This document shows positions 25,776 through 35,329 of a stretch of DNA of 64,000 nucleotides, piece after piece. Source of the stretch: Anaerocolumna sp. MB42-C2 (lineage in GTDB: Bacteria; Bacillota; Clostridia; Lachnospirales; Lachnospiraceae). The stretch spans positions 310,001-374,000 of the forward strand of contig NZ_CP133190.1 of NCBI RefSeq assembly GCF_030913705.1, given 5' to 3'. The notes beneath the pieces were generated by a model, which worked only from the letters and a program-made list of their open reading frames with translations, was not told the origin of the DNA and ran no database searches. The first letter of the stretch is position 1, and every line of letters starts with the position of its first letter. Made by a program: the position numbers and the translations under genes.

Positions 25776-26482
25776 AAATATTGTCATTTATACATTGCGA
25801 AGCCCTTAAAGTATTGCGCTCAAGTGTTTTTTGGGTTGTTGTTGCAGCATTTGCCACTATGCCAATTATGCTTGGTTTAGTCACATATATCAATACCGTA
25901 GATGCCGGATGGGCGCCTTATTTAACAGATTTACTTGGATCAAGCACTGCTCTTTTGGTGATTGGATATTCTTTCACCGCATGTTGGGTTTTCGGACGGG
26001 AATATACAGATAAAACGATCAGTGAATTGCTAGTGAAACCAGTATCTAAACTTTATGTGGTACTTTCAAAATTCATCGTAATTTTTCTTTGGGATGTATT
26101 GTTGGCCTTATTCATGTTTGCGGTAGTATTCATTATGGGTATCTTGATTGGACTTAATGGTGGGACATGGTTACTTATCATGAATAGTTTTCTTGCTTTT
26201 ATAGCAGCATCGCTGCTAACTATGGTTGTCAGTACGATAAGTGCCCTATTGGCGAATATCAGTAAAGGATATTTAGCCCCTATTGGACTCGCGTTCCTTA
26301 TTGTGGTCATTTCCAATGTCGTTGTGCAGGCTGGACTGGCAGCTTACTTTCCCTGGACAATTCCGGCATTATTTATTTCCAATGTTCCTCTTGGCTTTGC
26401 CAGCATCGCCATACTTGTTATTACGGGAATAACGGGTGTTGCCGGAACAGTCGCATGGTGGAGGTTTACCGAACAGCAATAG
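25772..26482 (+). CDS. ABC-2 transporter permease
   Basis: 236 aa with six membrane helices, opening MKILSFIHCEALKVLRSSVFWVV in the style of BcrB/NosY-type permeases and containing FGREYTDKTISELLVKPVSK, the conserved cytoplasmic loop after the second helix. Coupled to the ATPase by ATGA overlap. Together they form a small exporter or immunity-type transporter. Confidence 0.88.
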   Translation: MKILSFIHCEALKVLRSSVFWVVVAAFATMPIMLGLVTYINTVDAGWAPYLTDLLGSSTALLVIGYSFTACWVFGREYTDKTISELLVKPVSKLYVVLSKFIVIFLWDVLLALFMFAVVFIMGILIGLNGGTWLLIMNSFLAFIAASLLTMVVSTISALLANISKGYLAPIGLAFLIVVISNVVVQAGLAAYFPWTIPALFISNVPLGFASIAILVITGITGVAGTVAWWRFTEQQ

Positions 26483-26568
26483 GTTTAACCGTGCTTTCAG
26501 TCACGAGTAAAAAGGGATTCCGATTGGAACCTCCGTTAAAACCTCTTAAACACTTAATGTGTACAAAA

Positions 26569-26605
26569 TGCCACTATGAAGTTTTATCTTCACAGTGGCA
26601 CTTTT
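26569..26605. terminator. Bidirectional terminator between the ABC-2 operon and leuS
   Basis: TGCCACTaTGAA (from 26569) pairs with TTCAcAGTGGCA (to 26600), followed by CTTTT on the plus strand and ATTTTG on the minus strand. It serves the convergent leuS gene as well. Confidence 0.8.
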
Positions 26606-26648
26606 CAAGCAGGTTTTATTTAAAGTCTATGAAAAATCTTTCTTGATT

Positions 26649-29063
26649 CTATTTCGCTACAATATTTAATATTCTTCCTGGAACATAAATTACTTTTACG
26701 ACATTTTTACCGTTTAAAGCAGCTTTTACGGAATCCAATTCTTTTGCTTTTGCTTCCACTTCTTCCTGTTTCTCATCTAAGGAAATAGTCAGATTAGCTT
26801 TTACCTTACCATTTATCTGTACTGCGATTTCCACCGTATTTTCAATGGTTTTCGCTTCTTCATAAACCGGCCAGATTTCCTGGTATACTCTTCCCTCCTC
26901 CCCGATTATCTGCCATAATTCCTCTGTAATGTGAGGTGCAACCGGGTTAAGAAGTAATAATAGTGTTTTGAATTCCCCTTTTGTAATGCTGCCTACACGG
27001 TAAAATTCATTAACCAGGGACATCATGGCAGCAATGGCGGTGTTAAATTTCATGGTTTCAAAGTCAGTAGTAACTTTTTTAATGGTCTGGTGCATCTTAA
27101 TCTCAAGCTTTTCCGAATAAGCTTCTTCAGAAGTTACGATATCTTTTAACTTCCAAACCCGATCCAGGAAACGGCGGCAGCCTTTTACCCCTTCAATAGA
27201 CCAGGCTGCACTTAAATCGAAAGCACCGATAAACATTTCATAGGTTCTTAAAGTATCAGCACCAAATTCACCTATAATATCATCCGGATTAACTACATTT
27301 CCTCTGGATTTGGACATCTTTTCATTGTTCTCACCTAAAATCATGCCGTGAGACGTTCTCTTTTTATAAGGTTCCGGAGTATTAACTAATCCCTGATCAT
27401 AAAGGAATTTATGCCAGAAACGGGAGTAAAGTAAATGGAGGGTTGTATGCTCCATACCACCGTTATACCAGTCTACCGGAAGCCAGTATTTAAGTTCTTC
27501 CTTGTCAGCAAAAGCTTCGTTGTTATGTGGATCGATATATCTTAAATAATACCAGGAGGAACCTGCCCATTGAGGCATGGTATCCGTTTCCCTGTGAGCG
27601 GGGCCTCCACAGTGCGGACAGGTAGTATCCACCCAGTCGGTCATAGCTGCAAGAGGGGATTCCCCGTTATCAGTAGGTTCATAGCTTTCTACTTCCGGAA
27701 GCATTAAAGGCAGTTCGCTTTCCGGCACGGGAACGTATCCGCACTTTTCACAATGAACAATGGGTATTGGTTCACCCCAATATCTTTGGCGGGAGAATAC
27801 CCAATCTCTTAACTTATAGTTTACTTTTTTATAACCGATCCCTTTTTCCGTTAACCATTCCAGTATCTTTTTCTTCGCATCTGCAACTTCCAAGCCGTTT
27901 AAGAAATCGGAATTCACTAATTTACCGGTTGAAGTGTTAGTAAAGGCCGCTTCATTTACGTCACCGCCGGCAACTACTTCGATAATAGGCAGATTAAATT
28001 TTTTGGCAAAATCCCAGTCACGTTCGTCATGGGCTGGAACCGCCATAATAGCACCGGTACCATAGGTCATTAATACATAATCGGAAATCCAGATAGGAAT
28101 TTCTTTGCCGTTTACCGGGTTAATTGCTGTTAAACCGTCAATCACCACACCGGTCTTTTCTTTTACTAATTCCGTTCTTTCAAAGTCAGACTTTTTAGCC
28201 GCCTGTTCACGGTAGCTGATTAAATCTGTATAGTTCTTTATTTCATCCTTATATTTATCAATAAGAGGATGTTCCGGTGATATAACCATATAGGTGGCAC
28301 CAAATAAGGTATCCGGTCTGGTAGTAAAAATGCGTAAGTTCTCTTCTTTTCCGGCAATCTTAAAATCTACTTCCGCACCTACGGAACGACCGATCCAGTT
28401 AACCTGGGATACTTTAATCTTTTCGATATAATCTACCATATCCAGGTCGTCGATTAATTTATCAGCATATTCTGTAATTTTTAACATCCACTGGCTCTTA
28501 ACCTTACGTACCACTTCACCGCCGCAGCGTTCACAGACACCTCCTACAACCTCTTCGTTGGCAAGACCAACTTTACAGGAGGTACACCAGTTGATAGGCA
28601 TCTCAGATTTATAGGCAAGACCTTTTTTAAATAACTGTAAAAAGATCCACTGGGTCCATTTATAATAATTAGGATCCGTTGTATTAATCTCTCTGTCCCA
28701 GTCAAAGGAATAACCAAGAGCTTTTAACTGTTCCGTAAAATGTTCAATGTTTTTCTTGGTAACAATCTTTGGATGGATATGATTTTTAATTGCATAGTTT
28801 TCCGTAGGAAGACCAAAGGCATCCCAGCCCATAGGATATAATACATTGTATCCTTCCAGTCTTCTTTTTCTTGCTATAATGTCCAGAGCTGTATATGGTC
28901 TTGGATGTCCTACATGGAGACCCTGACCGGATGGATAAGGGAACTCAACCAATGCGAAGAACTTCGGTTTACTTTTGTCAGTTCCTACCTTAAAGGCTTC
29001 TTCCTTTTCCCAGATTTTCTGCCATTTTTGTTCAATGTCCTTTGGTGAATAAAACTCACTCAT
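26649..29063 (-). CDS. leuS: Leucyl-tRNA synthetase
   Basis: 804 aa, the normal bacterial length. The class I HIGH motif appears as HVGHP (about residue 50) and KMSKS as [11 protein letters not shown] (about 575). The CP1 editing insert carries the Thr-rich region [15 protein letters not shown] zinc-ribbon-like CTSCKVG..CERCGG lies at about 160-185. It charges tRNA-Leu. ATG 29063 has AGGAGG upstream. Expression is controlled by the T-box leader immediately in front. Confidence 0.97.
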   Translation of the reverse strand: MSEFYSPKDIEQKWQKIWEKEEAFKVGTDKSKPKFFALVEFPYPSGQGLHVGHPRPYTALDIIARKRRLEGYNVLYPMGWDAFGLPTENYAIKNHIHPKIVTKKNIEHFTEQLKALGYSFDWDREINTTDPNYYKWTQWIFLQLFKKGLAYKSEMPINWCTSCKVGLANEEVVGGVCERCGGEVVRKVKSQWMLKITEYADKLIDDLDMVDYIEKIKVSQVNWIGRSVGAEVDFKIAGKEENLRIFTTRPDTLFGATYMVISPEHPLIDKYKDEIKNYTDLISYREQAAKKSDFERTELVKEKTGVVIDGLTAINPVNGKEIPIWISDYVLMTYGTGAIMAVPAHDERDWDFAKKFNLPIIEVVAGGDVNEAAFTNTSTGKLVNSDFLNGLEVADAKKKILEWLTEKGIGYKKVNYKLRDWVFSRQRYWGEPIPIVHCEKCGYVPVPESELPLMLPEVESYEPTDNGESPLAAMTDWVDTTCPHCGGPAHRETDTMPQWAGSSWYYLRYIDPHNNEAFADKEELKYWLPVDWYNGGMEHTTLHLLYSRFWHKFLYDQGLVNTPEPYKKRTSHGMILGENNEKMSKSRGNVVNPDDIIGEFGADTLRTYEMFIGAFDLSAAWSIEGVKGCRRFLDRVWKLKDIVTSEEAYSEKLEIKMHQTIKKVTTDFETMKFNTAIAAMMSLVNEFYRVGSITKGEFKTLLLLLNPVAPHITEELWQIIGEEGRVYQEIWPVYEEAKTIENTVEIAVQINGKVKANLTISLDEKQEEVEAKAKELDSVKAALNGKNVVKVIYVPGRILNIVAK

Positions 29064-29093
29064 TTTAAATTCCTCCTAATTTTAATACAATAA

Positions 29094-29345
29094 AAAACCT
29101 CTCCATCTCTATTAATCTAGAGACGAAGAGGTTCTATTTGTTAAGAACTGCTATCCGCGGTACCACTCTAGTCCATAACCATAAGGTAATGTACTCGTAT
29201 AATCTGTAACGGGATCTCCCGCTCTGCCTACTTTTGTTCAGTCAGAGAGCTCAAAGGCGAGTTCAAAGTTTTAATCTGCCATTTTCCACCACCCAATGGC
29301 TCTCTGTAAGATATCAAGCTTTTACTATTCCTTATCATCGCTATA
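29094..29345 (-). ncRNA. T-box leader (leucyl-tRNA-sensing riboswitch) of leuS
   Basis: Read on the minus strand, Stem I elements CAGAGAG and GGTGGAA are followed by GAACTCGCC, where CTC (29261-29259) is the expected Leu specifier codon. The T-box AGAGTGGTACCGCGG lies at 29169-29155. The intrinsic terminator (29133-29119 with 29110-29096) ends in T6. All parts are in the usual order, directly before leuS. Confidence 0.94.
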
Positions 29346-29547
29346 ATAAAATGTGAAATTATTAGAGATTATTAAATATATTGTATCATTTCTTCCTTTG
29401 TTGTCAAGTCCTTTTCTTACTGTAATAATTTTATTAACTTCTCAATAGCGGTTTAGAATGGTATCTCTATCACAAGAGTATTAAAATATCTATTCAGCCC
29501 TAACCAACCATCCAAACCTCCATAGAATTACCATAAGTCTAAATTGT
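29346..29547. other. Spacer upstream of the leuS leader
   Basis: About 200 bases between the leuS leader and the Bce-like permease stop. TTGACA (minus strand, 29406-29401) followed by an AT-rich stretch is a possible leuS promoter. Nothing else was seen. Confidence 0.5.
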
Positions 29548-31506
29548 TTAAACCGCTTCTTTTTTGACTTCTTTCACAAAGATTAGATAAGTTAACATAA
29601 AATATAAAAAATATATCATTCCGAATCCAAGAAGAGATCCTATCATATAACGAAACATCATCCGTTCATTAACATAAGAATTAAAAATATGGCCGATGGA
29701 GTTGAACATAGATATAGAAATGGGGAGCGAAATAATCAACGGTACTGCAAAATGTATTAACATCTGTTGCAGAATCATACAATCAATACGTTCTACAGAC
29801 ATACCCAACTGATACAATCTCATATAATTGCGGCGATGCTTTACCAAATCTCCAAGCTGTTGAATTGCCATGATTGCAGACATCACGCAAGCAAATATTA
29901 ATCCGATATAAAACATGGTAAAAGACACGATAAGGACAGCAGTCACGTTATCTGCCTTTAGTCCCCCCTTTACGCTCAATCTTTCATGAATATTCTCTCC
30001 AGGAGCTATTTCCAACCGCTTTTGGATGTTACTTCTGGTAGCTTCCGTTGTTTCTTTCACTGTTGATATCGCCATAACAGTATGGTTTACCCCCAGTTCT
30101 GAAGCTGTTTCATCCGGGATAACAATAACAAAATAAACCCCATTCATTCCTTCAAGTCCAAAGCCTTCGGTATAGATTGCATGTAATTGGTAGGTCTTGC
30201 CGTTTATAATCATATCCGTATTATCCTGCTGGGATACCTCATTTTTAACATATCCCACACAATGCAGCAGGTACCCGTCCCGGTTATTAACCGGCTCTTT
30301 GTATCCCAACATCTTTCGAAGTCTTGCATAATCACTGTACTTCATATAGGTACCCCAGTCTGATTCTGTTACTTCCCTCCGAAAAAAGCCGTCGATATCA
30401 GCCGCGCCTGCATCATATATATTATATTGATATTTATCGCGTATCCCCTCCTGACTTTCCAGGTAATCCGTAATTTTATTAAAATCTTCCTCCACATTAA
30501 CACTGGTACACATGACATCAAAAGGTGCTCTCGATATAAAAAGCTCATCCAGAAAGCCCTTCATCAACATTCCGGTTTGAACTGCCAGAAAGGTTAGTGT
30601 TATCAGCACTGCAAGATTCCCAAGTGTGAATTTCATTGTATTCATTTTTGCTGCCAGTGCTCTGAATATAATCATACGGTTTCCTTTGTATTTGCGGTTT
30701 CCGCAAAGGAAAAGACAAACCATCGCTGGTGATATGCTGAGATAACATCCATAGATACAAGCAAGAACACATATAATACTGATTAACAGGTTTGAAAAAG
30801 TAGTTAATTCCGGTTTTATAGCTGTAATATAATACATGAAAATCAATCCGAAAATTCCAATCAAGCAAAAAATAATAAAACAAATGATATTTCCGGTACT
30901 TTTTGTATAAACTTCCTGTACTTCATTTTTCTTTTCGTTACACATCAGCTCATAAATACTCATTTTTCTTAACTTACGGCTATTGGAAAGCAGTGACAAA
31001 AGCATCATGCCGGCTGCATAAGCTGCAGTAAGTCCAAAGGCTTTCAATGAAAAGAATATAACCGGGTAATAATCTACCTCAAAGACCTTCATGATAAGAA
31101 TGGATAAGACCTGAAAAAGCAGGCTGCCGAAAAAAATGCCCATTACGAACGAAGCCAGGCATAGCAATAAATTTTCTATAAAAAAAATACAATAAATATA
31201 TCTGTTTTTCATTCCAAGCAACATATAGATGCTGAATTCCCTTCCTCGTTGCTTGATCATATAACGAATTATATAATTTATCAACCACCCTATAACCAAA
31301 ATAATTATAATTGCTAACAGCTTATTTACTTCCCGAAAATCTTCCATTGACTCACTAAGCTTCATTAGATCAGGGGAATAACAGATTAAGTGAAAGGCAT
31401 AAATTAGAGTAAAGGAAATCGTTAAGGTCAGCATATAGATGCTATAGTCCCGTAGAGATCGCTTCATGTTTCGAATGGATAATTCAACCAACATCTTTCG
31501 CGTCAC
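29548..31506 (-). CDS. BceB-like ABC transporter permease
   Basis: 652 aa with the BceB layout of ten membrane helices: one at the N-terminus (SIYMLTLTISFTLIYAFHLI), groups before and after, and a large outside domain of about 210 residues (about 315-525) between helices 7 and 8. FtsX-like stretches are present. In Bce modules this permease both senses a peptide antibiotic and signals to the kinase. It overlaps the ATPase gene by 23 bases. It completes a four-gene module with the ATPase, intramembrane-type kinase and regulator transcribed ahead of it. Confidence 0.92.
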   Translation of the reverse strand: MTRKMLVELSIRNMKRSLRDYSIYMLTLTISFTLIYAFHLICYSPDLMKLSESMEDFREVNKLLAIIIILVIGWLINYIIRYMIKQRGREFSIYMLLGMKNRYIYCIFFIENLLLCLASFVMGIFFGSLLFQVLSILIMKVFEVDYYPVIFFSLKAFGLTAAYAAGMMLLSLLSNSRKLRKMSIYELMCNEKKNEVQEVYTKSTGNIICFIIFCLIGIFGLIFMYYITAIKPELTTFSNLLISIICVLACIYGCYLSISPAMVCLFLCGNRKYKGNRMIIFRALAAKMNTMKFTLGNLAVLITLTFLAVQTGMLMKGFLDELFISRAPFDVMCTSVNVEEDFNKITDYLESQEGIRDKYQYNIYDAGAADIDGFFRREVTESDWGTYMKYSDYARLRKMLGYKEPVNNRDGYLLHCVGYVKNEVSQQDNTDMIINGKTYQLHAIYTEGFGLEGMNGVYFVIVIPDETASELGVNHTVMAISTVKETTEATRSNIQKRLEIAPGENIHERLSVKGGLKADNVTAVLIVSFTMFYIGLIFACVMSAIMAIQQLGDLVKHRRNYMRLYQLGMSVERIDCMILQQMLIHFAVPLIISLPISISMFNSIGHIFNSYVNERMMFRYMIGSLLGFGMIYFLYFMLTYLIFVKEVKKEAV

Positions 31507-32251
31507 CTCCCAGTACCGTAACTACATCCAGAATCTCTCCAAAGAATTCCCTTCGGCTCTTATCTCCTCTCAAAAGCTCATTAAACAGCTTACCGTCGCG
31601 AAGAAATAAAATCCGGCTGCAATAACTGGCAGAGAAAATATCATGGGTGACCATTATTATGGTTGCATTTCTATCTTTATTCATGTTAGAAAGAGTATCC
31701 AACAGAGTCTGGGATGATTTCGAGTCCAGCGCTCCGGTCGGTTCATCTGCAAGTATCAGTCCTGGTTTACATATCAGAGCTCTTGCACAGGCACAGCGCT
31801 GCCTTTCTCCTCCGGAGACCTGATACGGAAACTTATCAAGCAAATGATGAATTTTCAGTGCTGCAGCCACCTCTTCTACCATGGAAGCAATCCGGTCACG
31901 TTTCATTTTTCCGATTATTGGTGCAAGTGCAATATTTTCCCCTATTGTCAGGGTATCCAGCAGATTATAATCCTGAAATATAAAACCGAGATTACTTTGT
32001 CTGAATTCTGCGGTTTTTGATCCGGGTAATGCGGTTATATCCATACCTGATAGATAAATATGTCCGGATGAAACCGTATCAATCGTTGAAATGCAGTTTA
32101 ATAATGTAGTCTTGCCGCTCCCTGAGGCACCCATGACAGCAAGAAACTCTTTTTCCTTTACTTCAAAGGATAAATCATTAAGGGCCTGTGTAATAATGTT
32201 TTTACTGCCATAATACTTTACAACATGCTCAACCTTCAATAATTTTTCCAT
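31484..32251 (-). CDS. BceA-like ABC transporter ATP-binding protein
   Basis: 255 aa of the MacB/LolD/BceA ATPase type: Walker A GASGSGKTT, signature VSGGERQRCACARAL, Walker B LILADEPTGALDS. The start MEKLLKVEHVVKYYG has AGGTTCCAT-region spacing with a GGGGAGG site upstream. The gene is followed, with overlap, by the BceB-like permease. Such ATPases drive target protection or removal of bacitracin- or nisin-like peptides. Confidence 0.93.
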   Translation of the reverse strand: MEKLLKVEHVVKYYGSKNIITQALNDLSFEVKEKEFLAVMGASGSGKTTLLNCISTIDTVSSGHIYLSGMDITALPGSKTAEFRQSNLGFIFQDYNLLDTLTIGENIALAPIIGKMKRDRIASMVEEVAAALKIHHLLDKFPYQVSGGERQRCACARALICKPGLILADEPTGALDSKSSQTLLDTLSNMNKDRNATIIMVTHDIFSASYCSRILFLRDGKLFNELLRGDKSRREFFGEILDVVTVLGGDAKDVG

Positions 32252-32315
32252 ATGGAACCTCCCCTTGCCGAATATTATTTACCAGATAATAACACCTTCG
32301 GGATTTTATGTCTAC

Positions 32316-33323
32316 TTACAATTCTGTAAGCGGTCCACATGGAAATGATATTATTATTTTTGTTCCGCGATTTACTTCCGATTCTGCTGAAATTGCAAGT
32401 CCCATTTTATCGCAAAGATTTTTACAGATATACAGTCCCATACCGGAAGCATTTAATTTTTTCCGATCACTGCCTGTAAATCCCCGTTCAAAAATGCGCG
32501 GCAAATCAGCTTTCGATATGCCGATCCCATTGTCTTCAACTATTAATAAGACATTATGAACTGCCTTTTCTGCCGTAAATTTTAATACCGGGTTATACTC
32601 CTTAGGATATTTGACTGCATTGGAGATAAGCTGGCTGAGTATAAAGGTTACCCATTTTTCATCAGAACAGACACACACGTCAGGAACGAAGTCTTCTATT
32701 GTAAAGCCACAGTTTTGCAGCAATGTCCGATTTCGCAGCAGTGCAGCATTAATGACGTCCGATAAACTGAATTTTCGAACGAAATAGTCCTTCTCCACCA
32801 ATTCGCTCCTTGCATAATAAAGTACCAGCTCCAGTAGATAAGCAATTTCTTCCATTTCCCTGCTGATTTCCGTCGTTACCTCTTCAGGATGATTAAAACA
32901 TAAAAGCTTGATTGCAGATACCGGATTTTTAACCTCATGAATCCATTCTTCGATATAACTTTTATAGTCAGACTGGTTCCGCTTACATTGTTCTACCTCA
33001 TCATTCATTGATTTACAGGCTGTTTTCAGCAAATCATAATATATTTTTTCCTGAATATTGTCAGGTTTTGAAATCATGTCACTGATCATAAAAGATTTTT
33101 CCAGCATTTTCATAATCTTATTACAGTGGTTTTGACGTTCCAGAAGCCGGAAATACCCGATAAACATATATATTCCAAAAAAAATAAAGCCGCTGATCCA
33201 GATAAAACCAATCATAAAGATATCACATCCGTATAGCAGGAGCAGTACTCCAATAAAAAATTCAAAAATCACACTTAATATTATAAATATCAGCTTGTCC
33301 TGTATATATCGAATCAAAGTCAT
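32316..33323 (-). CDS. BceS-like intramembrane-sensing histidine kinase
   Basis: 335 aa. Two N-terminal helices (about 10-30 and 34-55) with almost no outside loop, the hallmark of intramembrane-sensing kinases that read the transporter state. The phosphoacceptor motif is EEWIHEVKNPVSAIKLL (His at about 129). The ATPase has QLISNAVKY, EDNGIGISKADL and SGMGLYICKNL. It overlaps the regulator gene by 4 bases. It belongs to the Bce-like module. Confidence 0.93.
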   Translation of the reverse strand: MTLIRYIQDKLIFIILSVIFEFFIGVLLLLYGCDIFMIGFIWISGFIFFGIYMFIGYFRLLERQNHCNKIMKMLEKSFMISDMISKPDNIQEKIYYDLLKTACKSMNDEVEQCKRNQSDYKSYIEEWIHEVKNPVSAIKLLCFNHPEEVTTEISREMEEIAYLLELVLYYARSELVEKDYFVRKFSLSDVINAALLRNRTLLQNCGFTIEDFVPDVCVCSDEKWVTFILSQLISNAVKYPKEYNPVLKFTAEKAVHNVLLIVEDNGIGISKADLPRIFERGFTGSDRKKLNASGMGLYICKNLCDKMGLAISAESEVNRGTKIIISFPCGPLTEL

Positions 33324-33976
33324 ATGATATATCCCTCCTGGGGAACGGTCTTTATAAAGTCCGACAGTCCAATCGCGGATAAGCGTTTACGAAGCCTTGA
33401 TATGTTAACATTTAAAATATTATTGTCAACATATAATTTATTTTCCCATAAAGCTTCTATCAACTCATCCTTGGTAACAGTCTTTCCTCTGTTAATAAAT
33501 AGATAATATAAAATACGGCATTCATTTTTCGATAATTCAATTGTATGATCCTTTATTTTTAAAACCATAGCCGGCACATCCAGGCATATATCTTCCACTT
33601 GCAGTACATGTGCTTTTTCATAACGTTCTAGGATTCTTCGAATACGTGCAAGAAGCACCGGTAAATGATATGGTTTACGTATAAAATCATCTCCTCCCAG
33701 TAAAAGTCCTCTGAGTTCATCCTCCTCGCTATCCCTGCAGGTTACGAATATAACAGGTAAATCGGAAAACTTCCGAATCTTTTGACACAAGTGAAACCCA
33801 TCTTCCCCTGCCAGATTGATATCAAGCAGTATCAGGTCCGGACTACTATTTCTTATAACCTCGTTTATTTGAGTAAATACGGACGGTGTAATAGTCTCAA
33901 AGCCGTTTTGTTGTAGAAATACGGACAACTCCCTGCAGATACTGTCATTATCTTCAATAATCATTACTTTGTACAT
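33320..33976 (-). CDS. BceR-like response regulator
   Basis: 218 aa OmpR-type regulator: receiver Asp in LILLDINLAGEDGFHL (about 53), Lys in DDFIRKPYH, then a winged helix with KNECRILYYLFINRGKTV and VDNNILNVNISRLRKRL, the sequence typical of BceR/VirR regulators. It is the first gene of the module. A target site near the module promoter (33977-34083) could not be identified. Confidence 0.93.
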   Translation of the reverse strand: MYKVMIIEDNDSICRELSVFLQQNGFETITPSVFTQINEVIRNSSPDLILLDINLAGEDGFHLCQKIRKFSDLPVIFVTCRDSEEDELRGLLLGGDDFIRKPYHLPVLLARIRRILERYEKAHVLQVEDICLDVPAMVLKIKDHTIELSKNECRILYYLFINRGKTVTKDELIEALWENKLYVDNNILNVNISRLRKRLSAIGLSDFIKTVPQEGYII

Positions 33977-34083
33977 ATGACTCCTTCTTTAAGTGTACAT
34001 TTCTTAAGTCACACATCCACCAACTGTGAAGTATTACTCTATCTATGTAAATATTCTTATAAACATAATGTCTAAAGCTGTAA

Positions 34084-34518
34084 TTATGGGTTATTGGTAT
34101 TTAAGATTTTATTTCCCAATGAATTTAATTCTTCACAAGGCCCATATTTGGTTTTATATCCAACGCCATCAATGATTAAAAATGGATTGTAGGCTGTAAT
34201 TTCTATTGTTGTTCCATCTTTTTTATTTATCGTATAATGAACAGCTTGACCAACGTAATCCGTATAGGAATTATCTTTCATATAAATAACGCAGGAATTG
34301 ACTATTTTAACTAGTTCGGCGATGTCAGCATCTGTTAAATCAAATGTTATATCTGGTGGCATGAGTTTAACGGTTACTTCCGATATTTCATTCGTAGTTA
34401 AGTCCTTAAACGGTTGTTTTGCCCATGGATGCATTACTAATACTGTCACTATTGTTACTATAATTATGAAAATGGCAATAAACAAACTTTTCATTTTTAA
34501 ATTCATATTGAAAAACAC
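34084..34518 (-). CDS. Membrane-anchored small protein of unknown function
   Basis: About 144 aa. An N-terminal hydrophobic helix (SLFIAIFIIIVTIVTVLVM) anchors an outside domain of about 105 residues with mixed alpha/beta pattern (DITFDLTDADIAELVKIVNS, HYTINKKDGTTIEITAYNPF, FLIIDGVGYKT). No family was recognised. The start may be either of the first two Met codons; GGGAGG lies about 8 bases upstream of the first. It stands alone behind the Bce-like module. A secreted or lipoprotein form is unlikely because no lipobox Cys is present. Confidence 0.65.
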   Translation of the reverse strand: MFFNMNLKMKSLFIAIFIIIVTIVTVLVMHPWAKQPFKDLTTNEISEVTVKLMPPDITFDLTDADIAELVKIVNSCVIYMKDNSYTDYVGQAVHYTINKKDGTTIEITAYNPFLIIDGVGYKTKYGPCEELNSLGNKILNTNNP

Positions 34519-34667
34519 CTCCCTATATATTAAAGCGTCAAAAACATTTCAAATGTTTAACGTAAATATAAAAATTATATCATTAAATTGTTAAAAAAAA
34601 ATCTGAATAACTAAACTCCATCTATAACCCTATTCCCAACTAGATCGTTTACTTCCGAGATGGCGAG

Positions 34668-34886
34668 TTAAGTACTACTCACCGATATTAAAGTACAAAC
34701 AAGATTATGAATATTTATTAAAACATCCTTATGATTCTTAACAATGCCTCTTTCAAACTTATCTTTATCAATAAAATACTCGACAAGTATTTTATTTCCA
34801 TCACTGTAGGACGTAAGTAAATCATTTATAGACAGAGGATATATACCTGTTTTGCAAAATCTCTCTTGTCTTAATGCAAACATCAA
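34668..34886 (-). pseudogene. Gene fragment of unknown family
   Basis: The frame (72 codons from a TTG) continues upstream without a proper start (KDLHDRIKTYVLKPLMFALR) until a double stop, so it looks like the C-terminal part of a longer protein. It contains KTGIYPLSINDLLTSYSDGN. There is no ribosome site. No family was recognised with confidence. Confidence 0.35.
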
Positions 34887-35237
34887 TGGTTTTAATACAT
34901 ATGTTTTTATTCTATCATGTAAGTCTTTTTATTAAAGAAGAAAATTCTATCAAATACTCTCCTCAACCATATTTAACTAAAAAAATTGGAAGTATAGATT
35001 ACAAAGGATCCGTAATAACATTATTTTCTTTAATAATTTATCAATTGCCCATTATTTCCAATATATGTAGTTTAAATATATCACTATATGGATAAGATTT
35101 CAAATCATATATGTTTTAATTATTATTAACATACCTATGTGAAGGGAATGACAAAACTACTTTAAACTAAATTTATGATCTTAAGGTAATAGATCTGTCC
35201 CTAACCATTATTATCTATAATCTTTCTTATGAATCAA
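34887..35237. other. Non-coding spacer, no feature recognised
   Basis: AT-rich, with a 73-codon plus-strand frame that has no ribosome site and a composition expected from chance. It may be the decayed upstream part of the fragment at 34668-34886. Confidence 0.45.
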
Positions 35238-35267
35238 AAGCTGCCTAACAAATTATGTAGGCAGCTT
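35238..35267 (-). terminator. Terminator of the arsDA operon
   Basis: AAGCTGCCTA (35238-35247) and TAGGCAGCTT (35258-35267) form a perfect 10-bp stem with a 10-base loop; on the minus strand TTTTG follows. It is the first hairpin after arsA. Confidence 0.8.
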
Positions 35268-35329
35268 CTGAAAGTATAGTTTCTTTAAAAATAGAATTAA
35301 AAAAATGCCAAATTACTAATATTACTTAT

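Noticed and set aside
34874..35095. 73-codon plus-strand frame
   Set aside because: No ribosome site, and it overlaps the start of a fragment on the other strand; nothing supports translation.
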